Shown: positions 36,110 through 49,845 of the stretch, in pieces
Layout of the letters: every line of letters begins with the position of its first letter
Numbering within the stretch: position 1 is the stretch's first letter
From: Bagarius yarrelli
Lineage: Eukaryota > Chordata > Actinopteri > Siluriformes > Sisoridae
Direction: 5' to 3'
Length of the DNA stretch: 64,000 bases
Assembly: GCA_005784505.1 (NCBI GenBank)
Contig: VCAZ01000005.1
Span: 3,088,501 to 3,152,500, forward strand
Translations under genes and position numbers: made by a program
Notes under the pieces: model-generated
What the model saw: the letters and a program-made list of their open reading frames with translations, nothing else
Databases searched by the model: none
What the model was told of the DNA's origin: nothing

Positions 36110-37080
36110 TCCATTTTATTTAAATACATAAAGCTACAAGTGCATTATTGTGTATAATAATATTTTATGGTACAAAGTATTTTATTATTGTCAAGCCCCT
36201 AGAAAGCAACTAAAATCACTGAACCTATCATCCTGTTCAAGAAACCATGAAAGCGCATATGCTTTATGACATGCTGAAAGTAGCAATAAGAAGATGGTGA
36301 ATTAATGACCAGAAAAGGATGCCATCATAGACTGTGGTATGTAAATGATTACAATTTATGGACTTTCTAAAGTGTGCTAAGAAAAGATGCACCACCTCTT
36401 TTGTCCTAATGTCCCAGAAAAGAAATACTTAATACATTTTGATTTAATTTTCCCACCATCACAGTAGGCAACAAACTTACAGCAGTGGTACATAAGGATG
36501 GTTATATGTAAGGTTCTACAAACTGCCAAAGACTCTAGGCTAAAGAGATTCAGCTGCCACTAGGCTGAAGAAATTTATCAAGGGAAAGATTTAGGTTGTT
36601 TTTAATCGGCATAATTGTGGAAAATTGTGGAAAATTAAAAGACTTAGGGAAACTCATAGGAAAATAGGTAATTAACAATGCCAAGTGGCTGGTGGACTGA
36701 AAAGTTGACTAAAGTAATGTCCCAAGCTGGACACATTGGTACAACACAATCAAACTATCGACTAATAATCTACGATTCATAACCTAGATTGAATACAAAA
36801 AGCCTAAAATGTAAAGTCCCATAAAAGAGCGTTAATAACCTTTATAAAGAACTTAATGTTGCTGCAATTAATAAGACTGTAAGCCATCTTTAGACTCATT
36901 ATACAAGTTACCTTCAAGTGTGGCATATAACAAGGTGATGTACTGTCCATTTGCACACATTTTTATTTTATCATTTACTGTACTTGTCATTAATAATGTT
37001 CAAATGTTATACTTTTAAGTCTAGCTGTATTTGCTGTGGTATATTTGGTAAAACCATAAGCTAAATGTTCCTCTTAGAGG
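36110..37080. other. Non-coding stretch, possibly worn LINE sequence
   Basis: AT-rich. The end of this stretch may be the badly decayed upstream part of the LINE relic that is recognisable from about 37300, but I could not align any motif here. Confidence 0.35.
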
Positions 37081-37299
37081 TGTTCTGTTTGCTTCTAATT
37101 TTTGTTCATGGTATTCAGACATAGAGGGCAGATATAAATACAGTAGTTCACTCCTCAGGGACAGCTTGATGTCATGTCTATGTATAGGAGATGGAATAGT
37201 AAATGGCCACAGCAGTAAACACTAAAGATGCCACAACAACCCCTAAACATTTACAATGCCCACTGACATTATAACTGTTCAGAATAAAACAAGGCACAT

Positions 37300-38040
37300 C
37301 GATGATTACGTCAAGAAGTTGACCCGCTATAAGAGCTGAGATGATGCTAGGGTTATAAATAGGAAGAGAAGGCCCACACTGAAAGACCAGAAAAAGACCT
37401 AGAAAAAAAACATCTACATAGAATGCATCACCGGCAGATGGCTGACAAAGAAATTTTACGAGTGCCTTTTACCCTAATCACCAAATCAATAGTGGCAGGA
37501 CCTAAGATTCAGGCCATGCAAAAACGTACAGCATATAGTAGCAGGATGTACACTGGAAGCTGGGACTACACATACTGATTTTACTGTATAACTAAGTGTC
37601 TAAGAAAGTGTATAGATCAGGAGTCCCCAAGTCCCAATCGAAGACACTACAGAAAGTAGCTGAAAACAGTCGAGCTCATGTCCTGCGGGAGGTCAGGTTC
37701 CAGACTGACAAACAGCTGCTAGCTAACCAACCAGACATAGTGGGGTTGACAAAAAGCAGAGGCAGTTTGACAGATATAGCAATTCTAGACAAACCATGAG
37801 AAGATCGAGAAATACCCGGGGTTGAAGGATCAGCTAAAAAGTTGTCCTGGTGGTAATAAGAAACATACTGTGACCCCAAAATTGGGGGATTGATTCCAGG
37901 TACAACATGTGAGGTCTCTTTTCAAAAAAGTGTAGTTCTAGTTAGCAGCTAGGATACTGTGCAGAGCCCTCAAAACTCCTGAGAATATGAGCTCGAGAAA
38001 GACCCATGAGGGGCTGAAGGGAAACCACCAATTAAAAATA
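37300..38040 (+). mobile_element. Relic of a LINE with C-terminal restriction-like endonuclease
   Basis: Conceptual pieces: VAGPKIQAMQKRTAY (about 37493-37537), where the family has a cysteine-histidine motif followed by 'AGC…AY'; VRFQTDKQLLANQPDIVG (37693-37746); and GGLIPGTTCEVSFQKS (about 37885-37932). These match, in order, the end of a fish LINE protein with a PD-(D/E)XK type endonuclease, in which TDK….ANQPDIV is diagnostic. Frame breaks and stops are numerous. I place it with the R2/R4/NeSL-type LINEs by inference. Confidence 0.65.
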
Positions 38041-38097
38041 ACATAATTCTGCTTTAAAAGAGGATTCTCCAAAAAAATGCAACAAAAGGTTATTACT

Positions 38098-38126
38098 GGT
38101 TAAACAGGTTTAAAACCTGTTTAACC
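38098..38126. repeat. 29-bp palindrome
   Basis: A perfect inverted repeat with 14-bp arms (38098-38111 and 38113-38126) around one base, just after the LINE relic. Confidence 0.95.
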
Positions 38127-38129
38127 AAA

Positions 38130-39630
38130 CTTACATCTGTATCTGTTGTTCCAATTTATCAACTTTCAGGATTCTCATCGAACAGTCTCATATGTCCTAC
38201 AGTCAAATTCTCAAATTCACCTGTTTGTAGTCACTTCACTGTTACTTGTTATATGGATGTCATGATTTAATCTGGCTCACGTGTTTGATTTAATCTTTAT
38301 TTTATTTCTGAACACACATCCCTGCCTTACATTTTCAGTTACAGCCCATCCTATAGTCCTTTTTTTACAACTCTTTCAATAAACTCCAAATTCTTTCGCT
38401 TGATCTAAACATACAGATGGAATTACACAATTTACGTCTAACAGGATGGTTGTTAAAAACAATTATTATTTTAAATGATGATTAAAAAAAATGCTAAAAA
38501 GTTCAAGTTGGCTTCAAAAAGTCTGTTTAGTTGAACAAAAGAATGACCACCTATATATAGACCTTTGGTCATAAAGCTGCGTGGCTTCTTTTACATTATG
38601 TGGTACATCCTGTTTTTCTCGATTAGGCTGCAATTGGATCTCAGCAGCCAAAAAGGCTGATAAAACCATCATTATCAAATATCACATGGGTTAGGATGTC
38701 AAGGGAGAAAAACACACACACACAGAAAGGAATGAGACACAGACAGAGAGAGTGAGAGATGATAAAAACTAAATATCACAAAACCACTCAACAATACCCA
38801 GCATGACATTCTAACAGATTGTGTCTGGTAAATTTGAAATGTCTAAATCGTGACAAAATAATAGCACAAATGAATAATATTTAGGGTATGACACCCACCA
38901 GATAGCTGTCTATCTGTGAAGGATCAGCACTGAGCAAAAACAGTCCAGTTAGGGCATCTGTGATTTTTTTTTTATTATTTAACCGAACAAAATAAAACGT
39001 GTAATTACTGGACAAACACGAATGTGACTGACCACTCCTTATTATTTCGTGACAAAGAAAGGGAAAGGAAAGACACCAGGTGACTATGAATCAAACAGTG
39101 ACAAAATAATAAAATTCCACAGTGATAAGCAGGATTTCCATTTGAGCCAAATCTGCTGACAAGGTCGTCGGTTTTCCTGGGGCGGGTTGCTCTGTTTTTT
39201 TGGCATAGAACTTAGTGTCAACCTTTGAAGGGAAGAGAATTTAGAGGACTTTAAAACAATACCGGGCCTACACACATTCTAATTATACAAATATGAAAAA
39301 TATTAAAATATAGTGGCCTGTCATATCATAGATGTACAAGGAGCTCATTAACAAAAAGTATTAAGCTTTTTTGAACATCATGTTTAACTAAGTATTGTTT
39401 AATGATAATTGAGCTGAGCATGCTTAGGACTGTAGGCACAACACCTTGATCTGATCATGAAAAGAGTCTGTTCACTGCCAAGTCCACTAAATTAACAGCA
39501 GTCTAAACACCACTATATGTAATATAACTGAAGGTGGAAAAAAATGTTCTGTGCATCAACATTTTCAATGCTACATTATGTGTTATACATGTAAGGTCAT
39601 GAAGATCATGAAGGGACATGACAGTGGTGA
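38130..39630. other. Non-coding stretch
   Basis: No gene or named repeat recognised. A short (CA)n lies at 38712-38722. Confidence 0.4.
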
Positions 39631-39631
39631 A

Positions 39632-39884
39632 GGGGGCAGTGGTGGCTCAAATGGTTAAGGTGCTGAGTTGTTGATCTGAAGACCAGAAACACCTGGGTTC
39701 AAGCCACCACCGGCAAGCCAGCCATTGTTGGGTCCCTGAGCAAGACCCTTAACCCTTCCTGCTCCAGGGGCACTGCATCATAGCTGACCCTGTGCTCTGA
39801 CCCCCAACTTACTAAGATGAGATATGCAAAAAATGCATTTCATTGGCTCTGTACGTGTACCTTGCACAATGACAATGAATTGAA

Positions 39885-39885
<1 letters not shown>
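39632..39885 (+). mobile_element. tRNA-derived SINE, full length
   Basis: The A box is TGGCTCAAATGG (39643-39654) and the B box GGGTTCAAGCC (39695-39705). A body with 'gttgggtccctgagcaagac' and 'gctctgacccccaacttact' follows. The 3' end is 'tgacaatgaattgaat', leading into an (ATT)n tail. Its body differs from the V-SINE copies elsewhere. A reversed, internally deleted copy is at 50976-51057. Confidence 0.9.

Positions 39886-39915
<30 letters not shown>
39886..39915. repeat. (ATT)n microsatellite, tail of the SINE
   Basis: About ten ATT units directly follow the SINE 3' end and are probably part of its tail. Confidence 0.9.
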
Positions 39916-39919
<4 letters not shown>

Positions 39920-41500
39920 GAGGTCATATGAAACTACTTTGCCTGCATAACACTGAAGAAAAAAATCAGCATGTTACATTAAAAAAAATCTAAAAAAAAA
40001 GTTACTTTTTCTAGGAAAATCTGCATGATAGAACCAATGCATCAGTGTCAGACTTGATCATGAGGGTTACTGGATAGTTTTTATAGCTTGGGTGCGACTC
40101 AGAGGTTACTATGTCAAAAATCAGTTACGAGACTCGACATCACTGCTTCCATGATTTGCCCTTGACTTAAGGCTAAAATTGTCAAAATGGGGTCTTGTTC
40201 ATTTACTTTCCCCTTTTCCAGACCTCTCTGTTCTGGCAAGCTGCCACCATGCCCCCAGTCATCTTCCTTTACAGTATGCATGTGCACTATGTAGACATAT
40301 GAGGGAAAAGATAGAACTGGTACACTTGATCTTTCTTTTTTAGAACTTTTCAGAACTGTTACGGGTTTTTTTTAACCTGCAGGACGTTTGTGTCCGTTCT
40401 TAAATTCTTTATCAGAATTAAATATCAGTTAAAAGCCCAAATAAACAAAGTGAAAAATTCCTCTAGAAAATTATTGCAGAACACAGAATTATTTGGTATA
40501 CAGAAAGGCAAAATCCTAAAAGTTACTGATAAAACGGCTAAGACCGTGATAAACAAAAGTTTATTTCAAATTATTAGTTATATAATTTTTAGAGAGCAGA
40601 AATTTTGCTTTCGTATAAGGGATTGTGTGGGGGGAATGACTGTCAGTATCAAACCGCAGAACATCCCACTCCATTCCACCCCCCCTACCCCTACACACAC
40701 ATGTGGTCTCAATTAGAATAAAAATCTTGTTTTTACCCACCACTGAATAGAAAGGAAGGCTCTCAGGGCTGTTGTTTGTTGGCCAGACCTGCCAGAGAAA
40801 TGGGCAGTAGTTCAATTTTACATATATTGCACCACTGTTTACTCACATTTAAACAAAGGAAGACTTCAGAGACTAAAGCACAAACTTTTATCATCTCATT
40901 TGTCCTCAAATGATAGTTCATTTGTACTTATTCATACAAAATACCTTTGAAACATACATTTTGATAGGTTTCTGTTTGCAGTTTGCAAAAACTAGCATAA
41001 CCTTAGCACAAAAACAAAAAAAATTAAACAACTGCTGTTGAATTCTCAAATGTGATTGGTCACATTTGAGAATTCAATGTAAATAAGTTCAAATAAGTTT
41101 CTATCATAGCAGGGTCGGCGTTAAATAAATCTATAATAAACTCAGTTCAGAAAATGATAGCTGAAGAGGGAGAAATAGCGAGCATATCATTGGAGACAAG
41201 CCACTCATTCAACCAAATTTTTCGCTCCAAGGAGCGAAAAAGAACAGTTACATAATGTGATGTACATAATGTGCCTCAAAACAAGTTGACATCAGCTTCT
41301 GGATCCCGCTGCTACAGTAGGTTTCATGATAATGGCAATTTAATCTTAATGTAAATTTCTATAAAATCTTACACATTGACTTGTGTTTTGACTTTAGTGT
41401 TTTTTTCCTTTTTATGCATATTTTACGTAGTTTATTGTATTGAATTTATGATTCTTCCTTTAATCATTTAATTTTTTTTACTCTTACTCGAATCACAATA
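39920..41500. other. Non-coding stretch with a long hairpin
   Basis: No gene recognised. It holds a 40-base hairpin at 41038-41077 (listed separately). Confidence 0.4.
41038..41077. repeat. 40-bp hairpin with 18-bp perfect arms
   Basis: Arms 41038-41055 and 41060-41077 are exact reverse complements (TTGAATTCTCAAATGTGA on the left), separated by a 'ttgg' loop. Confidence 0.97.
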
Positions 41501-41504
41501 TCCT

Positions 41505-43010
41505 TGGATTTTAAATCAGGTTTCAGGCCCTATTATAGTACAGAAACTGCACTAGTTAAAAATTACAAATCACTTGCTCTTAGCGTCGGACAAAGACTGC
41601 ATATCTATATTACTTTTACTGGATCTTAAGGCTGCATTTGACACTATAGATCATGACATTCTACCAGACTGCTTACATAAACTCACAGGCATCCAGAGAA
41701 AATCATTAAAATGGTTTAAATCCTACCTGTCTGATTGATACTATTTTATAGATTGAAATAGGAAACAATCCGGTATAAAGCCAGTAAAATATGGAGTCCC
41801 AAAAGGATCAGTCTTAGGACCTCTGCTTTTCTCAGTTTACATGTTTCCCTTGAGTAACATTATTAGTAGACATGGAAGCTGATGACGCCCAGTTATATCA
41901 TCGCATAAAAACCTGATACGTTATTGAAATTGTCCAGATTAACTCAGTGTATAAAAGATTAATGACTAATAATTTTCTATTATTAAATCCTGATAAGACT
42001 GAAATATTACTTATTGGTCTGAAACTCCGCACATATGAGCACTCACATTTCAACTTGCATTTGGAAGGATGTACTATCACTACTAGCTCATCAGTTAAAG
42101 ACCTGGGCGTAATATTAGACAGCAAAGTCATTTGAGAGTCATATTTCTATTATCACTAAAACAGCCTTCTTCCACCTTAGAAATACTGCCAAGATTAGAA
42201 ACATTTTATCTGCAGGATGCAGAAAAGCTGATTCATGCATTCATAACCTCCAGACTAGACTATTGTAATGCATTACTAGGTGGTTGTCCTACAGCTAGTC
42301 CAAAATTCAGCTGCCAGAGTTCTTACCAGGTCTAGAAAATATAAACACATTATCCCAATATTATCATCCATGCGCTGGCTACCTGTTAAATTTAGGATTG
42401 ATTACAAAATATTGATGCTTGCTTAGAAGGCACTAAATGGTTTGGCTTCCGTGTACCTAACTAGTCTTTTAACACACTACAATCTATCATGCTTCTTGAG
42501 ATCTTAACCTTCTGTACTATTAGTAGCTCCAAAACTTTGAAATGGCCTACCTGACAATGTTTGATGTTCAGAACTTTTTTTCCACCTGTTTCCTTTTCTA
42601 TACCAATCCTGAGTTATCCAGAGATTGTGGACCTTCAGTGAGAAGAGGCAAACCCTGCGGCACCACTGACCAGGTTCCTGCCACCTACCTCGATTTCAAA
42701 GCTTAAAGAATGGACTGGGATTTACTCTGCTCCACTTTACATTACATTTGATCATTACAATATGCTGTAATTAACTATAACATGCGGTGTCACCTGAATA
42801 AGAATAGATTTTCTATTGAGGCTGGTTCCTCTCAAGGTTTTCTCCTACCTCAACTCCGAGTTTTTCCCCCTGCCACAGTCGCCTCCGGCTTGCTCATTAA
42901 GGACAAACTTACACCTTTTTACTTTTAAAAAAGCTTTTTCTTTTAAGCTGCTGTGAGACAATGTCTGTTATTGAACGCGCTAAAGAAACAAAGTTAAAAC
43001 ATTTATACTT
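41505..43010 (+). mobile_element. L2-like LINE, 3' part, degenerate
   Basis: Reverse transcriptase motifs appear in order: LDLKAAFDTIDHDIL (about 41619-41663), GVPKGSVLGPLLFSVYM (41792-41842), ADDAQLY (41878-41898) and NPDKTEILLIG (about 41989-42021). They are followed by KDLGVILDSKV (42099-42131), FITSRLDYCNALLGG (about 42240-42284) and HIIPILSSMRWLPVKF (about 42348-42395). A 3' UTR with 'tcctctcaaggttttctcct' and 'gtcgcctccggcttgctcat' ends 'aacgcgctaaagaaacaaag'. Frameshifts and stops interrupt it (for example after YLSD near 41735). The 5' end and endonuclease are missing, so it is an inactive 5'-truncated copy. Confidence 0.88.
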
Positions 43011-46000
43011 TTACTGATACTTAATTAATTGTTTTAATAAATAGTTGTATTTAGTAGTTGGTTACTCAGGTGTTTCAGGTTTCTCTGGCCCCCATTTTGC
43101 CCAATATGGCCTATCCACAATCGAGCTTTGGACAATGTTGAGCTTTACAGGATAAGAAGGACACCGTTTTGACTAGATAATCATTATGTGTGTGTGTGAA
43201 CATTTTTTTAACATTACATCACGCTGCCATATTAAAATGATTATTTACAGCATCATCCTTGCTAATGATATTTAGCTTTGACATTTGTTAAAAAGTAGCT
43301 GTGTTGTTTCTTTCTAAATTATAACAGGTATAAAGAATCACTGCTTATGTATTGCAAACAATTGTTTTTATATTTTTTCTGATTTTTAATCACTTTAGTA
43401 ACAATTGTATCAATGTTTTTCTTTTTTAATAAACATGACAATGCATTGATGTAAAGGGTAAAAAGCTAAAGATTAAAAAAAAAAAGACAAAAAAACATAA
43501 GTAAAGAATCCAATTACAACTTAGGTGTTAAACGATAGCTGCTCAGTAATATTTATTCATATAGGAATTCTAATTAATAAGTACTAACACAGGATGGAAT
43601 TATTGATTTTTAGATTAACAAAACATGTTCTGTTTTCTTAAAAAAAGAAAATCTTTTATGTATTATTGGAAAAAAAAGGTCAAACCTCCACTTCTACCCG
43701 CTTTACTACAAGCAGTTAAAAAGAAACAACTTTTTAATCATCAGGTAAAAGTCATATAAAACACTATTTACCAACAACTGGTATTTATGAACTAAATCAC
43801 TGCGGAACAGAGAATAGCAGCTGCCTCCAAAAGGTTCGACTTTATCAGTTCTAATAATTGCTGACCTTTTCAATTGCCGTTTCATGCTCAATAAAAGAAA
43901 GGTATTCCGCCTACTAAAGCAGTGAAGTTTTCATGCGCTGTACATGCAGCCATTACCTGTAAACACTGAGGGGAAACCCTTTACAGAGTCATTAAACAAA
44001 ACCCCCTCTTTTTCTCCATGGAGGCCTCAACAGGGATCCGAGTGTTTGGGAAACTCTTTTCTGTATTTGTTGTTGCTATAATACACTGTAGATTTAGTGT
44101 ATTATTATTAACAGGGTCGTGTTACTATGCCTGTGGAAACAACCTGGTGTTCGCTGTCATGGGCGAAAGAGAGGAGAGGAAGCATGGCTCATGGAAAGTG
44201 AACTTCTGCCTACAATCCTCTGTTGTTCATGAACCTCACTATTCAGAAACACAGAGGAGTTACTCATACGCACGACCTAAGAAACTTTGGAACTAAGCCC
44301 AATTTGACTTTACAGTAGGAAAAGTCTAAACACTGTGCGTAACTACACTGTGGATAAATTGATGCTCTGTGCGAAATCTAGTTCAATTTTAGTTATATTA
44401 CGTCCTGGAAGGAAACTGACTAAATGTGGAAGAAAAAAGAAAAAGTATAAAAAGCCATTGAAAACTATAGTCAGGTAAATGTTATCAAACTGTTTGACTA
44501 TATAAAAATATCATCCTGGGAATTTCTGAATGGATTTTAGTGAGTAGAATCTTCTTACAAAAGATAAGAAGCACAGCGTTAGCTTATTTTTTGTCGAACC
44601 GAATCTGGTTTATGATGTTAATCGTATTTAGCCTTATAGCCATGTATGTCTCTAATAAGTTGGTTAATAGATAAAACATTTAACAGAAGGTCTAGAGCAC
44701 TTAGACAGAATCTAAACACTCTTAATTTACTGTTTCCAGTGTTAATCTGAAACAGCTGCTGTCCACATAACGTAAGGCACCTATAGTACTTCTCCACAGT
44801 GACTCAATGGGTAAAAGCCCATGATGAAGGCAATAATGTGAAACAGTGTTCCCACCTTCCTTATGCTTTCCATCTGGCTTACTGTCTCCACCTAGGACTT
44901 GTTTAATGTAACTCTAAAAGCAGGTGGAGTGTCAAAGAAAATGCTTCTTTGCTCATAGTTCATTTCTGTAATCATTTTCAGTTCTTTTTAAAAGGAAGTA
45001 TTATGAATAAAATACAAAAGGACTTTTAATGTCGTATTTTAGTCCGATACTGGCAAAAACTACTGGATTGGATATCGTAGGAGTTGGGTAAGTATAATCC
45101 GATCCCGGACTTTATCCCAAACCGACGTTAAAATACAGCGGGCGGGACACTGAATTTTTGTCCAACTTTAAATATCAAGCAACCCTTAGGTATCATCTGA
45201 CAGCTTTTATTTTTAAGCACTTGTCATTGAACATTGTAACATCTGTACAATGAATGACTTATTCCAATAGGTAGTTGTTAATTTTACTTCCAGACCATTT
45301 ATAATTCAGTCAGTTTTAAGCTTAGCCAAACTTCAATAAAGACAATAGACTTTCCACTGAGATGCTATAAACACCATCAGTCTTGGGTAGTGACAGAAAA
45401 TTGTTCTTAAAAAGCAAATAATGAATGCAAATTAAGTAAAAAATGGTTTCCAGGCAATTTGTATTAAAATACAAATTACCATCACAGACATAAGCAGCCG
45501 CTTTACTGCTTTCAACATGGTCTTATTTTATGGCTTTGTAATTTGCTACCCCTGTTGTCTCTTCTCTTTTGACCCCTCATTGCTCACCTACATGGTCAAG
45601 TCAATGGAGCCACCCGCTGTTGTTTGTGGTTTTTATTTTTGCACCAGCTGCCAGAGGGGAACAAGGAAATTGGGGTCAGGAATGACAGCCATGCTCCTTA
45701 TTTTGTCCAACTGGCCCTTCCTCAGTTTGCCAGCAGTGAGGAAATGCCCTGGAACATAATCTGTCCACACAACCAGAGGGGGAAAACAAGGTAGACGAGT
45801 GTGAAAGGAAGCTCGTTCTCATGCTATCCAGTCAAAGAACTTTTTGAACGTATTGAAATATCAAATCAACAAGATAATAAAGAGGGTGAACCCACAGTGC
45901 AGGTCTCACAACCGCCTAAAACGACAGTAAGCGTTACAACATGCTTATGAACAAATCCTGTTTAAGGAAACACGCACACAAAAAAAAAAGAAAAAAAAGT

Positions 46001-46480
46001 TAAACAACATTTTTATACATTAACAATTATGATTGTATAACACTTTCTGTGCAAAGTGTCCAAGGTTTTTCTTTAAATGGTGGTGAACAAGAGCTATAGG
46101 GAGAGACGGTAATTTTAAATCATTTTAAATCAATGATTAGACAGGTTCTTCACAAAAAGGGTAAAAACAGAGAAAATGCAAATCATAAGAAGGCCATAAT
46201 GCATTACAAGCCATCCAGAAAGAAAAAAAAATGCAATGTTTGCTATGTATTCGTTTACCGTGTATGAGTGCAGCTCAATTAATTAACTGCCCTTGAAAGA
46301 ATTTGTTTTCAGAGGATTGCAATATAAATCCTTATCTGACTGTTTCTATGTGAGTTTACAGCAACAGTGATTTCTCTGTAGTAGGTTTAGTTTAGCCCAC
46401 ATCCAATGCTCTAAATTTACAGTTTAAATTCAGTTATAAATATGGTATGAATGTGAATTAGTAAATTATTGGTTTATTTG
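43011..46480. other. Non-coding stretch
   Basis: No gene recognised. The plus frame 44018-44296 (MEASTGIRVFGKLFS…) is open for 92 codons but matches nothing I know. Confidence 0.4.
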
Positions 46481-46489
46481 GTCAGAGAA

Positions 46490-46735
46490 GAACTGACCCC
46501 CGATTGAGCCTGGTTTCTCCCAAGGTTTTTTCCTCCATTCTGTCACCGATAGAGTTTTGGTTCCTTGCCGCCATCGCCTCTGGCTTGCTTAGTTGGGGAC
46601 TCTAAATTTATAGATAATCAATCAGATTGACTGTTCTAATGAATTAATATTGTTGTTTCTGAGATATTCCTGTAAAGCTGCTTTAAACAATCCCGCTTGT
46701 TAAAAGCGCTATATAAAAAAAGGTCACTTGACTTA
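46490..46735 (+). mobile_element. LINE 3' UTR fragment, L2-type
   Basis: It shares the layout of the 3' UTR at 42820-43000: 'gagcctggtttctcccaagg', 'ttgccgccatcgcctctggc' and 'gtaaagctgctttaaacaat', ending 'aaaagcgctatataaaaaaa'. Only the tail is present. Confidence 0.75.
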
Positions 46736-46739
46736 AATG

Positions 46740-49700
46740 CTGCATACGCTTTACTTTCATTATTATTTTTACATTTAGGTTTTTGCACAGCATTTTAAAT
46801 TAAATTAATATTTTGTGATCTGAAAAACAAAAACAAATTCACTTTCTATTCTATTCTTAAAAAGAATTTTTTAAATCAGGGCAAGTGCAGATGTAAAGAT
46901 AAGCTCTGACTTTAAGTCAGCATTTATTCCTAAAGACTAACATTTAGTTTAAAAAAAATAATAATAAAAATTAATTATAAATTATTAAATAAAATTAAGG
47001 TAAAACTTGCTCTGGCCATGTCATGTGACCAAATTATGCTCAACAAAAATTTGCATGTGTGTTTTCTTCTGCTGCCCCATTATCTTTAGACCTAAAGCCT
47101 GCATTGTACTAGATCAAACATCCAACCTAGTGTTCGCAAAGCTGTTGTGCACCTGTTCTGGGATCTAATTTACAGTTGCATCTTCATATCTATGACAGAA
47201 GATACAATACATACAACCTTAAAGATCGAGTACAATCTTTATATGTACAGTAATGGACTGCCATCTGCTAAACACTACATATTACATGCTGCTGTTTCCT
47301 AGTAACCCTATTAGTAATTGAAGTATTATTAGTAATTTATATTGCGAATATTTAAAAATAAGGTGGAATTAACGATGAAATCATCTGTTTTCGCATAGAA
47401 TTATTTTCAAGTCAATCTTTTCTCCATCACTTACTGCTGTCATGTCCTCCTTTCCTCCTATTGCTGCTTTTTTCGGGCAAGTTGTTTAAATTAGCGAATG
47501 CGCTAGTAATCGTTGTGCTAGTTTGCGAATGGCGGCCGACACTTTGAGGAAAAAGCATGCACATACAACCTAAAGTGAGAGGGCCCCACCTATGTTGTTT
47601 CATGTTACAGTATATTCATTTCCGATTGCTAAAATGGTCAGCTGTCGAAATGCTTCTCCTCTGATGGCAGTAGAGATGCCATGCAACGATCAGTAACAGG
47701 AGTCTGCTTAACTGTACTGAATCGGGTTGCAATGCCACGGGCCTGTTTTCTGCTTGCAAACTTCAGAACATTTCTCTGCAACAATTAGAACATCAATTTA
47801 ATTTTATCACTGTGTTCCAGCGCCCTCAACCAGGAGGTAGCTGAATCAGAAATCTTTATTATATCTAGGAAGTGCAATCAATAATAAATAATAATAATAT
47901 GCTTAGGGAAACAGAATGTTCCTATTGATTTCCAATTCTGCTTCTTAAAAATCAGCTATATTCTAGAAAAGCTATAAATTTCTTAAATGGATATTTATGG
48001 ACATGTCCCTGACCTGCTCATTAGTGACTGTTGCTGTCTCCATTCTGACTGTACTGTTCCTAATTTAAAAGTTTTGTTCCTGTCTGCATGCTCTCCATGT
48101 TAGTGGATGGTCAGACCACAAACGGACATAGAAATCAAGCACTTGGAAATATAAAGTCAGATAGGCATGTAAAATCTAACCTAAGGCCGTGAGTAAAAGC
48201 TAACCTTTTGACTGAATACTAACCTGGCATATAGAGGTTTCTTAGTGTGTAAAAAGCTAAACTAGTAGCTTAATTCTAGTAATGACTCTCAAACTAGAAT
48301 ATTATTAAGTTTATTGATGATAAGTTTTCTGTGTCTGTTGTCATAAGATTACATTTTGGGAAGTGTATTGCAATTTAAGAAATAAAATGTTAACCTAGAG
48401 AGAAAATAGATTTGTCCTAACTTGAACGCGTTGAACGCTAACCTGTGAGTAAGAGCCGATTTAGCAAAGCATGATTAGCATTAAACTGTACTGTTGTGTG
48501 TTACACGGAGGGTCAGCTGTTTTTTGAGGCTTAATCTTTTAAATTATTATTTTTTTTTACAGATAAATAAGCAAAGGCAACCTAGCAAGTAAAAGCTGGT
48601 CTCAATAAAACAAAGCTAACCTAGTAAGTTTACATATCGAGCAAAAATGAAGTAGATGGCTGAGGAATTGAACAGTCCTGACTCTTATAGCTTGTCTCAT
48701 AAATTAATCCACTGTTTATACCTTTATAAATTTTACACTTTGGGTTGTTTTTTTTTTAACCAAACTTTATTTGTAACCCTAGTTGATATTGTTTGTAGCT
48801 GTAAGCGCTAAGCAGCTACAATACTAAAGGTTTGTGTACTACTCTAAAAATGTTACCCCTCAAATACTAGGTCTACTTCATGTCTGTTGGTGCATCTGTC
48901 AAGTTAGATTGCTTTTTATGTCATTGATGTGGTTTCATGATGAACATGTTTGGACCGGTCAAGTCAGGTGAAATTTTTTCCCCCTTTTTTTTCCCCCCCG
49001 AGAAAAGAGGTATCTTGGATAATGGAAGGCAATAAGTTATGCCGAACCAGGCAAAGGAACAAAGGAAAAGGCGTAGTCTTTGCTTCTAACCAGAGACAGC
49101 AAATCCCCTCAGAAAAATAGACTTACATAACCCACTGTGCACCTGCAGTGAGCAAAGAAAACTTAAAAGCCACAGTGTTTCAGTGGGTGGATTTGAAAGA
49201 AGTCCCAAGCCAACTATCATAATACAAAATGTCAAGCAATCATGATGCAGAGCTTCTTTTATCTGCAATTACAAGGTGTGTATTACAATAAGGGCTGGAG
49301 AAATTAATGATTGTGAACTTTTAGAGACTCAGGGAAAGTCTGTATGAATTGATCGAGCAGAGAACACACAGAGAAAACAACCACTGGACAGCTTTGAAGG
49401 GTTAAGTGCTTGATTCCTCCACCAGTTGTAAAAGCATAAGGATGTTTTCTTTGAATTTGCTTCCCCCTTGTGGTAAACGAATGTAAACATCATGTAAACT
49501 AATACATTGCATAATAATTGCACATCAGGAAGGTCAGCACTGATTTGTTAACAAAAACTTTTTCAACAGTGCAGTATATAGACACCTTTATTTCTTTATC
49601 CTAACTGTGATTGGTATTTTAAGCAATATTTATTTATGTTATATATTCTTGAGATTGTGAGGCGATGTGCATAATGTGAAGTGTTGTGTGTTTGTGTTGT

Positions 49701-49845
49701 GAGCCTTACAAGTGGCAGGAATCTGTGCTTGTGCTTTAGTGTAGGCGCTTTAGTTTCACAATCGTAAAAAAACGACACTTCAACAAACTTAGAAATGAAC
49801 TGAAATCAACCATAATTCTATTCACAAACAAAAAGGTACTAAAAA
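46740..49845. other. Non-coding stretch
   Basis: AT-rich DNA with no gene recognised. An ATGGCGGC context occurs at 47529 but its frame closes after 14 codons. Confidence 0.4.

Noticed and set aside
39643..39705. Possible tRNA gene
   Set aside because: A and B boxes are present, but the rest does not fold as a tRNA and continues into a SINE body with an (ATT)n tail.
44018..44296. 92-codon plus-strand frame with a hydrophobic segment
   Set aside because: No domain recognised; the length is within what chance allows in 64 kb, and nothing nearby supports a gene.
47529..47572. ATGGCGGC start-like context
   Set aside because: The frame stops after 14 codons and there is no CpG island around it.
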